A stretch of DNA of 64,000 nt from JAYFQE01 sp034927345 (lineage in GTDB: Bacteria; Bacillota; Clostridia; Saccharofermentanales; UBA5734), in NCBI GenBank assembly GCA_034927345.1, contig JAYFQE010000014.1:181154-245153 (forward strand), in the 5' to 3' direction. Shown piece by piece: positions 50,337 to 59,500 of this stretch (positions are counted from its first letter, which is position 1; the number at the start of each line of letters is the position of its first letter). The notes below the pieces were generated by a model, which ran no database searches, was not told the origin of the DNA, and was given only the letters and a program-made list of their open reading frames with translations. Made by a program: the position numbers and the translations under genes.

Positions 50337-52010
50337 CTAGTTTTCCTTCTTTTTACTCCGTTTTTTATTGATTTGATATTGCTTAAAACCGCCTGACAAG
50401 TTATACACCCTTTTAAATCCGTGATTAATCAGGATGTTTTGAACCGCATTGCCCGTTGTGCCTTTATTACAGTACGTAACAACCGGTTTTTCTTTATCCA
50501 GTTGACTCAAAGCACTCCGAACCGACGCGTGCTGTATACTGACTGCCCGTTCGACATGCCCTTCTTCATATTGTTTGGGAACACGCGTATCAACGATCTG
50601 TACGCTGTCTGGTTCAGCGTTGGTCAGGGCCTCTGCCGTTATCAGTTCGCGGCTGCGGTTGATCGCATTATCCAGGATCATACCGGTATACATCACCGGA
50701 TCTTTGGTCGTGGCAAAGGGCGGGGCATAGGCCAAGTCGAGATGAAACAAGTCTGACGCCTTCATTCCGGCCGTCATCGCGGTCACAAAAACATCGATAC
50801 GTTTGTCGACGCCTTCATAGCCGACAATCTGTACGCCGAGGATCTTTTCTGTCCGGCGATCTGCGATCGCTTTAATGACCATTTCCTGCCCATGATAATA
50901 TTCGGGCTTATCGGGCTTGATATTGTGGCTGACAACGACATCGTATCCACTGTCCCCGGCCTCTTTCTCCGATAAGCCAGTCGCCGCGACGGTCATGTCA
51001 AAAACCTTGAAAATGCCGGTTCCGGCAATCCCGCGATGTGCGAGTGACCCCCCCGTGATCACGTCGCCGGCGATCCGGCCCATCTTGTTGGCCGTTGAGC
51101 CTAAAGGACGATAGAGCGGCCGTCCATCGACAATCGAGTAACTTTCAGCACAGTCGCCGCAAGCATAAACATCCGGAATATTTGTCTGCATTTTTTCATT
51201 AATGGCAATCGCTCCCGTTGTACCTATAGTGACGCCGATGGATCTGGCCAGGGCGACATTGGGCCGAATACCAACCGCCATGATGACCAGGTCGGCCGGA
51301 ATGGGCGTTCCATCATCGATGAAAACAGAGTCCGTCTCGATTTTACTCGCTGATTGGCCGGTAATAACCTTAACGCCCTGCTTTTCAAGATATTGCTGCA
51401 AATAGGGTGCCATATCCGGATCAAGGAAAGGGCAAACCTGAGGCAATTTTTCAATCACGGTAACCCTGAGACCCGCGCGAACCAGATTCTCGACCATTTC
51501 AAGTCCGATGAAGCCGCTGCCGATCACCGCCGCTGTTTTGGGCTTCTGATCATCCAGATATTTTCGGATTGCCAGGGCATGACCCGGATTTCTCAAAGTA
51601 AAAACCTGATTCAATTCGACACCCGGAAAGGGCGGGACTACCGCTGTGGCGCCTGTTGAGAGGACCAACACGTCATAGTGATCGGTAAATTCAGTCCCGC
51701 CGGCAAGGTCTTTAATTCTGAGCGTTTTCGTCTCTGCGTCAATCCCTAAGACCTGGTGCCGGATCAGGATGTCGACATTGTATTTACTTTTAAAGAAAGC
51801 CGGATCGCGCGGCGTCAATTGACTTAGTTTTTCCACGGCGCCGCCGATATAGTAAGGCAGGCCGCAGCCGGAATAGGAAATATATTCATCCATTTCATAA
51901 ATGACGATCTCGGCCTCTTCATCATTTCTCCTGGCTTTAGCGGCAGCCGATGTACCTGCGGCAACGGCGCCGATGATGACGATGCGCTTGGGCTGTTTCT
52001 TTGCAGTCAT
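50337..52010 (-). CDS. CoA-disulfide reductase-like flavoprotein fused to rhodanese
   Basis: The 557-aa protein starts behind GAGGAGGAC. The FAD-binding motif is VIIGAVAAGTSAAAKARR, the redox-active single cysteine is in SYSGCGLPYYIGG (about 50), and the NAD(P)-binding motif is AAVIGSGFIGLEMVENLV. The C-terminal 100 residues form a rhodanese domain with its active cysteine in VVTYCNKGTTGNA. CoADR-RHD enzymes reduce CoA-persulfides or polysulfide. It is the last gene of the ArsR operon, which suggests sulphur or thiol chemistry rather than arsenate efflux alone. Confidence 0.93.
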   Translation of the reverse strand: MTAKKQPKRIVIIGAVAAGTSAAAKARRNDEEAEIVIYEMDEYISYSGCGLPYYIGGAVEKLSQLTPRDPAFFKSKYNVDILIRHQVLGIDAETKTLRIKDLAGGTEFTDHYDVLVLSTGATAVVPPFPGVELNQVFTLRNPGHALAIRKYLDDQKPKTAAVIGSGFIGLEMVENLVRAGLRVTVIEKLPQVCPFLDPDMAPYLQQYLEKQGVKVITGQSASKIETDSVFIDDGTPIPADLVIMAVGIRPNVALARSIGVTIGTTGAIAINEKMQTNIPDVYACGDCAESYSIVDGRPLYRPLGSTANKMGRIAGDVITGGSLAHRGIAGTGIFKVFDMTVAATGLSEKEAGDSGYDVVVSHNIKPDKPEYYHGQEMVIKAIADRRTEKILGVQIVGYEGVDKRIDVFVTAMTAGMKASDLFHLDLAYAPPFATTKDPVMYTGMILDNAINRSRELITAEALTNAEPDSVQIVDTRVPKQYEEGHVERAVSIQHASVRSALSQLDKEKPVVTYCNKGTTGNAVQNILINHGFKRVYNLSGGFKQYQINKKRSKKKEN

Positions 52011-52055
52011 TTTAAAGTCCTCCTCGAGAGGAAACCAATGGGTAGGTCGGCAAAT

Positions 52056-52295
52056 TTACATTTCTTCCTGGATATACATTCTGACAGTTTTCAGATCCGG
52101 AACTCGGCCGAATACTTTGACTTTTTCGTTAATCACCAGAGCCGGGGTCGACATCACGCCGTAGCTCATGATTTTCTGGACGTCCGTCACTTTTTCAATT
52201 GTAGCATCCGCACCCAGCTCTTTAACTGCAACCTGAGCGAATTTCTCAAGCGTTTTACATTTTGGGCAGCCCATGCCAAGTATTTTAATAACCAT
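52056..52295 (-). CDS. thioredoxin-fold redox-active disulfide protein (CPKC)
   Basis: The 79-aa protein has the active site GMGCPKCKTLEKFAQ and the cis-proline segment VMSTPALVINEKV. It belongs to the small redox-active disulfide/thioredoxin_3 group often found beside DUF318 permeases. It probably passes electrons or thiol-bound species to the permease partner. Confidence 0.92.
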   Translation of the reverse strand: MVIKILGMGCPKCKTLEKFAQVAVKELGADATIEKVTDVQKIMSYGVMSTPALVINEKVKVFGRVPDLKTVRMYIQEEM

Positions 52296-52363
52296 TTTAA
52301 TTCGTCCCTTCTATCATAAAAATGAGATCCTGACTTCCCTAACAACTTTCATGACCATATGGC

Positions 52364-53380
52364 TCATAGCAGTAAGCCGCTGAAGGCATTAAATACGTAG
52401 CCAATGATCACGATGCCGATTGTAACGATGACCGTAAAGGTCGCTAACAGTTTCGTTTTAACAACTTTTTTCAATAAAATCAATGAAGGTAAGGACAATG
52501 CGGTGACGGCCATCATGAACGAAAGAACCGTGCCAATTCCCACCCCTTTGCCAACCAGCGCCTCAGCGATCGGCAAGGTGCCAAAAATATCCGCGTACAT
52601 GGGAACGCCGACCAGCGTGGCGATAAGAACAGAAAAGACATTCTTCTGGCCAAGAACCGCGGTGATGATGTTTTCCGGAATCCAGTTATGGATAGCGGCG
52701 CCGATACCAACACCAATCAGAATGTACAGCCAAACCTTACGAATGATTTCGGTAACCTGGTCACGGCCAAATAACACCCGGTCTTTACGCGTCATTGCCG
52801 GCGCGTCAACTTCGGCCAGCTTGTTGACAAAGACAAAAGGCTCAACATATTTTTCCATCTTTAAATGACTGATGATCGTTCCGCCAATGACAGCCAGGAT
52901 CAGACCGACGACGACATAAGCAATCGCGATCTTCCAATTGAAGATGCTGGCCAGCAGTAAAACCGATGCCAAATCAACCAACGGCGAGGAAATCAGGAAA
53001 GAGAAGGTTACGCCGATTGGCAGGCCAGCGCTGGTAAAGCCAATAAAAATCGGAATCGAAGAGCAGGAGCAAAATGGCGTGATTGTACCCAATAAGGCGC
53101 CCAGGATATTACCGCCAATGCCATTGAATCGGCCAAGGATTTTGCGAGTCCGCTCAGGCGGGAAATAGCTTTGTACATAAGATATTGTAAAAATTAATAC
53201 GGATAATAGAATAAATATTTTGATCGTGTCATAAAGGAAAAAGTGTAAGCTGCCGCCAAATCGTTCCGAAATTGACAGACCAAAAACCTTCTCAACCAAT
53301 AAGCGGATAAGATCGGAGAGCCAGGCCATTTTCAGCAGCTGGTCATTCAACCAACCGAATATCGTCGAAATAATCTCCAT
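52364..53380 (-). CDS. DUF318/ArsP-like permease
   Basis: The start is ATG 53380 (338 aa) with AGGTGAT upstream; a GTG at 53389 overlapping the ArsR stop is the alternative. It has about eight membrane segments. The signature FCSCSSIPIFIGFTSAGLPIGVTFSFL contains the cysteines proposed to bind arsenic or thiols, and LVGVPMYADIFGTLPIAEAL is the matching half. ArsP exports trivalent organoarsenicals; other family members have unknown cargo. The gene pair with the CPKC protein is typical. Confidence 0.9.
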   Translation of the reverse strand: MEIISTIFGWLNDQLLKMAWLSDLIRLLVEKVFGLSISERFGGSLHFFLYDTIKIFILLSVLIFTISYVQSYFPPERTRKILGRFNGIGGNILGALLGTITPFCSCSSIPIFIGFTSAGLPIGVTFSFLISSPLVDLASVLLLASIFNWKIAIAYVVVGLILAVIGGTIISHLKMEKYVEPFVFVNKLAEVDAPAMTRKDRVLFGRDQVTEIIRKVWLYILIGVGIGAAIHNWIPENIITAVLGQKNVFSVLIATLVGVPMYADIFGTLPIAEALVGKGVGIGTVLSFMMAVTALSLPSLILLKKVVKTKLLATFTVIVTIGIVIIGYVFNAFSGLLL

Positions 53381-53385
53381 TATAA

Positions 53386-53715
53386 TCACCTATGACCATT
53401 GCATGCCGCATGTCCTTGCCTGCCGGCAATGACTTCATCGGTCTCTGCCGTGATCAGTTCAAGAAATTCATTAAGTGCCTTGGCAGAATCAGTATTCAGT
53501 GTATACCGCGTCCAGGCAGCGTCTTTTCTGGCATTAACCAAACCGCAATCGGTTAGTATTTTCATGTGATAGGACAGCGTTGGCTGCGTCAATTCAAATT
53601 CTTCGAGAATATCACAGGCGCACAATTCAGTGCCGGACACCATATCAACGATCTTCAGACGGGTTTCGTCTGATAATGCTTTAAACATCTGTGCCGCACT
53701 AGAGCTTGATAACAT
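53386..53715 (-). CDS. ArsR-family metalloregulator
   Basis: The 109-aa protein has the winged-helix MFKALSDETRLKIVDMVSG, the metal-site helix ELCACDILEEF (the ELCVCDL variant), and TQPTLSYHMKILTDCGLV. Cysteines are also at the C-terminus (HAACNGHR). It probably releases DNA upon binding As(III), Sb(III) or another thiophilic ligand. It starts the operon, and a palindromic operator lies 38 bp upstream of its start codon. Confidence 0.95.
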   Translation of the reverse strand: MLSSSSAAQMFKALSDETRLKIVDMVSGTELCACDILEEFELTQPTLSYHMKILTDCGLVNARKDAAWTRYTLNTDSAKALNEFLELITAETDEVIAGRQGHAACNGHR

Positions 53716-53753
53716 CGTATTTCCTTCTTCCTTTACAGCCGAAGCCTCTTAAC

Positions 53754-53807
53754 ATAGATATTTATCTATATAATGTTCAGTGTAAATCTTATATCGATAA
53801 ATGTCAA
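53754..53807 (-). promoter_or_regulatory. ArsR promoter and palindromic operator
   Basis: On the minus strand TTGACA (53802-53807) and TACACT (53779-53784) are 17 bp apart. Downstream, ATAGATA-TT-TATCTAT (53754-53769) is a perfect 16-bp palindrome about where transcription should begin, a typical ArsR operator position. Confidence 0.7.
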
Positions 53808-53978
53808 TATGTTTGCTGAACTATTATGAAAGCGTAAATTACACGACGACATGAGCATTCACCAACGCTTTTTGTATATGAATATACCATGAAGTATTTA
53901 CATCATGGAGTTTACCTGATAGACTATGTGCAACAAGCATATAGTTGTATAGCAGATAGTTTGGCAAGGAGGATTGAC

Positions 53979-54347
53979 ATGATCGATGAAATGGGACCGC
54001 TCTGCTGTGGGAAACCACATCAGGCACAACGGTTAACGGAAGTATCCCTGCTGATTTTCATGACCCAGGGCATCAGTCATGGTTATGCCATGTTGGAAAA
54101 GCTCAAGCAACTTAATCTGGGTTTGGAAGATTTGAATACGAGTACGTTGTATCGCACACTTAGAAAAATGGAGGCCAATGGTCACATTCGTTCTGAATGG
54201 GAGTCTGGCGGACCCGGGCCAAAACGGCGCGTTTATCAGATCACAGAACAAGGCACAGCATACCTGAAACAATGGATCGACGTATTGACCGTACGCCGAG
54301 CCCGTATTGATTCAATAATCGAAGCTTATAACCGTCTGTTAAGCTGA
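53979..54347 (+). CDS. PadR-family transcriptional regulator
   Basis: The start is ATG 53979 (122 aa), with AAGGAGGAT upstream. The winged helix is RLTEVSLLIFMTQGISHGYAMLEKL, and LNTSTLYRTLRKMEANGHIRSEWES is the PadR signature. A CC pair near the N-terminus (GPLCCGKPH) is a possible sensor. It is 94 bp before the permease pair and probably controls it. Confidence 0.9.
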   Translation: MIDEMGPLCCGKPHQAQRLTEVSLLIFMTQGISHGYAMLEKLKQLNLGLEDLNTSTLYRTLRKMEANGHIRSEWESGGPGPKRRVYQITEQGTAYLKQWIDVLTVRRARIDSIIEAYNRLLS

Positions 54348-54441
54348 TTCAACCATGATAATTTGGAGGTCATCCCAGCAAAGCGAACATGGCGCTCGAT
54401 TGACGGGCATACAAATTAACAAATTCAGGAAGGAATAGGCG

Positions 54442-54927
54442 ATGGAAAACATAATTCTTTATGCTGTCACGGCCGGTTTGGTCATTGGGTCGTTGATCAA
54501 GGATCGCAAGAAGACCAAGAAGTCTCTGATGAAGGCTTGGAAAGCCTTTGAAAACATCTTGCCGCAGTTTCTGGGGATCATCGCCCTGGTGGGCATTATG
54601 CTCGCAGTACTGAATGCTGAGGTTATCAGCAAGATTATCGGCAGTTCTTCTGGTTGGCCGGGCGTTGTCATAGCATCGCTGATCGGCGCGATCACGCTGA
54701 TCCCCGGATTCATCGCCTTCCCGACTGCGGCTATGCTTCTGCAGGGCGGCGCGGGTTACATGCAGATTGGCGCGTTCATTTCATCACTCATGATGGTCGG
54801 TGTCGTAACGATGCCACTGGAGATGAAACACTTTGGTAAGAAGGCCACATTGCTGCGAAACGGTCTGGCTTTTTGCTTTGCGCTTGTCGCGGCGCTTGTA
54901 ATCGGAAAGGTGATGGGTGAGTTATGA
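54442..54927 (+). CDS. permease half, first subunit
   Basis: The 161-aa protein has about four membrane segments and the conserved GAITLIPGFIAFPTAAMLL and VTMPLEMKHFGKKA stretches. It is related to half of the DUF318-type permeases. Its stop overlaps the next gene as ATGA, so the two halves probably assemble as a heterodimer. Confidence 0.85.
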   Translation: MENIILYAVTAGLVIGSLIKDRKKTKKSLMKAWKAFENILPQFLGIIALVGIMLAVLNAEVISKIIGSSSGWPGVVIASLIGAITLIPGFIAFPTAAMLLQGGAGYMQIGAFISSLMMVGVVTMPLEMKHFGKKATLLRNGLAFCFALVAALVIGKVMGEL

Positions 54928-55457
54928 AACAGTTTAAACGATACTTGTTTTTTATCTGCATGATTGTCCTGACAGGTGTAGTCGTGTTAATCAACCAGGA
55001 AACAGGTATGAAGGCAGTGAATACAACCCTGTTCAGCTTAAAAGAAATGTTGATGATCATCCCGCCCATCTTTGTTCTGCTGGGTCTATTAGATGTCTGG
55101 GTCCCGCGGGAAACAATGATCAAGTTCCTGGGTGAAGGATCCGGAATCCGAGGTATGCTGATCTCCATTTTTATCGGTTCGGCTGCTGCCGGTCCTCTGT
55201 ATGGTGCTTTTCCTGTTGCACTCGTACTCATGAAAAAAGGTGCGAAATTTTCGAATGTGCTCCTGTTTCTTGGTGCCTGGTCAACAACCAAAATTCCCAT
55301 GCTCTTATTTGAGATGTCCTCGCTTGGCCTGAAGTTTACACTGACCCGACTCGCTGTCAGTTTGGTTGGCATTTTTGTTATTGCATTTATTGTTGAAAAG
55401 CTGATGAGTAAAAAAGAAGTCGATGAGCTTTATAATAAAGCCAGTGCAAGTGAATGA
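54924..55457 (+). CDS. permease half, second subunit
   Basis: The 177-aa protein has about five membrane segments, with IFIGSAAAGPLYGAFPVALVLMKKGAKFSNVLLFLGAW as the conserved core. Together with the preceding gene it would rebuild a full permease. The cargo is unknown; the PadR regulator with a CC pair suggests metal or thiol stress. Confidence 0.85.
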   Translation: MKQFKRYLFFICMIVLTGVVVLINQETGMKAVNTTLFSLKEMLMIIPPIFVLLGLLDVWVPRETMIKFLGEGSGIRGMLISIFIGSAAAGPLYGAFPVALVLMKKGAKFSNVLLFLGAWSTTKIPMLLFEMSSLGLKFTLTRLAVSLVGIFVIAFIVEKLMSKKEVDELYNKASASE

Positions 55458-55478
55458 TCTTTATAAGGAAGTGATTAG

Positions 55479-56396
55479 ATGAACGAATGTAAAATTGGCA
55501 GTGCCGACATTGCATACAGAATTTACGGAAGCGGGAATAAAATACTTGTCATTGATTCGTGTTTAGGTTCTTGCTCTGCCGAATGGTGGCATATCGGTGA
55601 AGCATTAAGCGACAAATATAAAATACTTTTATATGATAGGGCGGGATATGGCAATAGCACAGTATCTACGCTTTCCAGGACGCCAAAAAATATTGCGTCG
55701 GAGCTAAATACGCTTCTTAAATCATTGAATATGGATAAAAACATTGTAATACTCGGTCATTCACAAGGAGGGCTCAATGCAATTCAGTATGCAACATTGT
55801 ATCCGAACCAGGTAAGAGGATTAATTCTTATTGATCCTGCCACACCTTTTGATAATGAGTTTAAAGAAAAACTGTCAACAGCCGAATATAAAAAGAGCGG
55901 CGTAGATAAGACAATGACATTAAAAATAGGAATTATGACAACGTCTCTTGGTTTGGGATTTGCCTTTAAACCGCTCTTAAAAAAATCGCCGCCGTTTTGT
56001 TATTATGAGTTCTCTGATGAAGCCAAAGACTATATGTTAGGAGCATTATGTAAAAAGAGTACATATAAAACCGCTTTGGCTGAATATGAATTTGCCCATA
56101 ATAAAAACGATACCCAAAATATATTGGAAGCAATTAAGAATTCCGTTCTTCAGGATTTGCCGATAATCCTATTAACGCATTCGAGTGATTTTTACATAAA
56201 AGAACTCAAGCACTTTGCTAATCTTGACCTACAGACAGCACAGAAAATTGAGTTTTTGTGGCAAGAGATCATGAAAAGATGTCTTTCTTTGTCGAGTCAT
56301 ACCAAGCATATTATTGCCCCTAATAGTGGTCATTATATTCAGTTGACAGATTATAAAATCCTGAGGAAGTCAATAGATTGTCTCTTCCCTGATTAA
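55479..56396 (+). CDS. alpha/beta hydrolase
   Basis: The 305-aa protein has the oxyanion and nucleophile regions (YDRAGYGNSTVS, then GHSQGGLNAIQYA with serine). A catalytic histidine lies in PNSGHYIQL near the end. It is AT-rich compared with the permeases upstream, so it may have a different origin. The substrate is unknown. Confidence 0.88.
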   Translation: MNECKIGSADIAYRIYGSGNKILVIDSCLGSCSAEWWHIGEALSDKYKILLYDRAGYGNSTVSTLSRTPKNIASELNTLLKSLNMDKNIVILGHSQGGLNAIQYATLYPNQVRGLILIDPATPFDNEFKEKLSTAEYKKSGVDKTMTLKIGIMTTSLGLGFAFKPLLKKSPPFCYYEFSDEAKDYMLGALCKKSTYKTALAEYEFAHNKNDTQNILEAIKNSVLQDLPIILLTHSSDFYIKELKHFANLDLQTAQKIEFLWQEIMKRCLSLSSHTKHIIAPNSGHYIQLTDYKILRKSIDCLFPD

Positions 56397-56441
56397 ACAG
56401 ATATGTTCAGGCTACTTTACTCTGCGTCTATATAAAACATA

Positions 56442-56486
56442 AAAGCAAAAGGACATAAACCACGATGGTTCAAGTCCTTTTGCTTT
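56442..56486. terminator. bidirectional terminator between the hydrolase and the surface-protein gene
   Basis: AAAGCAAAAGGAC (56442-56454) and GTCCTTTTGCTTT (56474-56486) form a perfect 13-bp outer stem, with an inner AACC/GGTT pair. A and T runs flank both sides, and the two neighbouring genes converge on it. Confidence 0.88.
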
Positions 56487-56569
56487 ATATATGCGGCAAA
56501 GAAAACGAGTTTAATACAAAATGTAACGGCAATCCAAATGGTTGTATGGTTTAATTAAACGGTTTTCGG

Positions 56570-59500
56570 TTATCTGACCCTGATCGTACAAGCCCCGCTA
56601 TAGTTGCCGTCGTTGGTGATCACCGTGATCGTCGCGGTCCCCCTGCCCACGGCGGTGACTTTGCCGTTGCTGTCGACTCGCGCGACCCGGTTGTTGCTAG
56701 ACTTCCAGGTCACGTTCTGGTTCGTGGCGTTCGCAGGCGTAATCGTGGCCGTTAATTGTAACGTGTCTCTTAATTTGAGAGAAGCTGAGGTGGTGTTGAG
56801 CGTTACGCCGGTCACACTCACTGCGATCGTCACTCTGCAGGAAGCTGTTCTGCCCCCGTCCGCCGATCGCACCGTAATCGTCACGGTGCCATAACCAATA
56901 GCGGTTACAATACCATTCACAACAGTTGCCACGGCCGGATTGCCGGAGGACCATGTGACCGCCTGATTTGTCGCGTTGGACGGGTAAACAGTCGCGGTCA
57001 GCATCGCGGTCTCGCCGGGCTGAAGTTTCAGGCTCGAGGGATATAATCTGACATATGAGACCGGCACATACCGCTTAAGCGTTACGGTACAGGTATCTGA
57101 CGCCGATTCGCAAACAGCCTTGACGGTGACCGTCCCGCCTGCCGGAGCCCTGCTGGTCACTTTCAGAACGCCGGTAGAGGCGTTGATGCTGACGCCGCTG
57201 ACCGGGGCCGAGAGACTCCAAGTCACGGTCTGCCCGATCATTTCTTCGCCGAACTGATCGTAGACCTTCGCGCTATAAGCTGATAACGTGCTGCTTCTCG
57301 GATAAATAATCACAGTGTCGGCGCCGCTGATTTCGATCGACGTCACAACGGACGGAATACGGATGTAAGTCACGGTCACAGTCACATCTGCATCGGTCAT
57401 CGTGCCCGATACGACCGTTTGATCCGCCGTATAACGCGGTATCTCGGGCGACGTCACGTTGTAGGTTGAATTAACATCGACCGTCTCAGTATGCGTCGTC
57501 GCTGCCGTTGTGCTGTCTGCGTAGATATAATAAATGGTCAGCGTATGCGTGGTGACTGGAGGTACGCCCTCGCCGATGTTGTCCAGTACAGGATAACCGT
57601 TGTTGACTCCCGGGTACCACAACCATGGATCTGTTGTGTCGGAGTCCGAATTAAGCAGGTCCGCGAAAGTCTGGGCAGTCATTTGATCGCCGGTCAGGCC
57701 GTTACTGATCGCCATATCAGCAGCGGCGCCGTCAGCAATCCCCACCACGCCTTGATCAAGCCAGTAAATGTTTGAGATGGACCCATTGCACTGCCCGTAG
57801 CCGGCAAAACTGCCGTTATAAGCCGCACCGCCGACCGTCCCGGCCGCATAGGCATTGGCAATTGTGACCGCCCCAATATAACAGCCGAAAAGGCCGCCGT
57901 TCCATTTGCAGGATCCGATGACGCTGCCGGTTGCGTAGCAGTCAATAACGGTGGCCGTCATGTCGGCGGAATTGTCATGGCCCAAATGGCCCAGAAGGCC
58001 GCCGCCGTAGCCATATGTCGAACTGTTCGAGTTGTTGGAGACGTTGCACTTCGAATAACATTGGCTGATCGATGAATCATAGGCTTGCCCGATCAGACCG
58101 CCAACGAAGGAGCCCATGACAGTGGAGGAGACATTGCCCGTCGAATAGCAGCCTGATATGACGGCATTGGCCGCGTGGGCAGAAAGAGCGCCGGCGCCCA
58201 ACTCTGTGAAGGAGGTAATGTTGGCGCTGAGCGCGACATAGACATCCGTCAAACCAAGGTCTTTCACCGTACCGCCGTCGATGTCGCTGAACAGCCCCGC
58301 GCCGGTTTTTGTATATATGCTATAATTCGCCGTATCACAGTACACATCGGCATTGAGATTCGATATCACATGCCCGTTGCCGTTAAAAACACCGCCGAAT
58401 CCCTGGTAGGGACAGATCGGCGCCCAGTTGTACCCGGAAAGATCCAGGTCGGCCTCAAGGTTGATGGTGACGCCCGAGAAGCCGTTCTGGAAAAGTGCGG
58501 ACTGCAGCGCGAGCCACGCCAGTTCCTCTGGTGTCGTGATCGTGATCGTCGTGTCGCCTTCAGTATAGCCGGCTGGCGTCATGACATGTCCAAGCCAGCT
58601 GTCACTCAGATCGACAAGGCTGATATCCGCCGTATAAGTCGTGCCGTAACTGCTCGGGGAAACAATCACTTGAGCGGCGTTAGCGGTGTACGCTGTGTCG
58701 CCTGATTCATAGGTGGAAGCGCAAATATAATAAAATCCTGAATCAGCAACCGACACCGAGAAGGTAAAATGACCGACCGCATCTGTTGTTGTGCTTGAAA
58801 GATAATACAGAGAATTACTATCCCAATCGTAACCGTACATCTTCACAGGATCATCGGGCGCCGGGGTTGTGCTGTCCGGCAGGGTTACCGTGCCGTTGAT
58901 CGTGCAGATGATCATCAGCTTAATGTTGTTCGCGCCGGTATCAGCCGATACCGTGAATGAGGCGGATTTAGACTCGGCATAGGTTCCGGCCGCGTCGGCC
59001 GCGACCACCGCAACATAGCTTCCCGCGGCGACGCCGGCAATCGAATAGCTCCCGTCGCTCGCTGTTGTCGAATTGTAAAGGGGAACGCCTGAATAATCCG
59101 TCGCGTCGGAAGAATACAAGCCTACCGTCAGTCCTGCCGCGGAAACCCCAGAAGCGGCGGATGTGACGGTCCCGCTGACGGTATATGCCACGGCTGCAGC
59201 CCCTTCGCCGATACCGTCAAGTACCGGGTAACCACTGTTGACGCCGGCAATCTGTTTCCATGGAGCAGAGGTCTGTCCGTTGTTCAGCGTCACATAAAAT
59301 AGCGCGTCGCTCAGCTCTGCAGAGGTCTTGACCACAGCAGATGTCTCATCCGAAGTATTGCTGCCGATACCGTATGCCGCCGCCCCCGTCAGCCAATAGC
59401 AGTTTGTGATACTGTTCCCGTTGGTGCCCGAGAAAGCGCCGACGGTGCCGCTTCCGCCGGCTGTCCCTATGGAATAGCAGTTTGTGATGCTGCCGTTGTT

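Noticed and set aside
54788..55372. 194-codon open frame on the minus strand
   Set aside because: It is antisense to the two permease halves and has no ribosome site.
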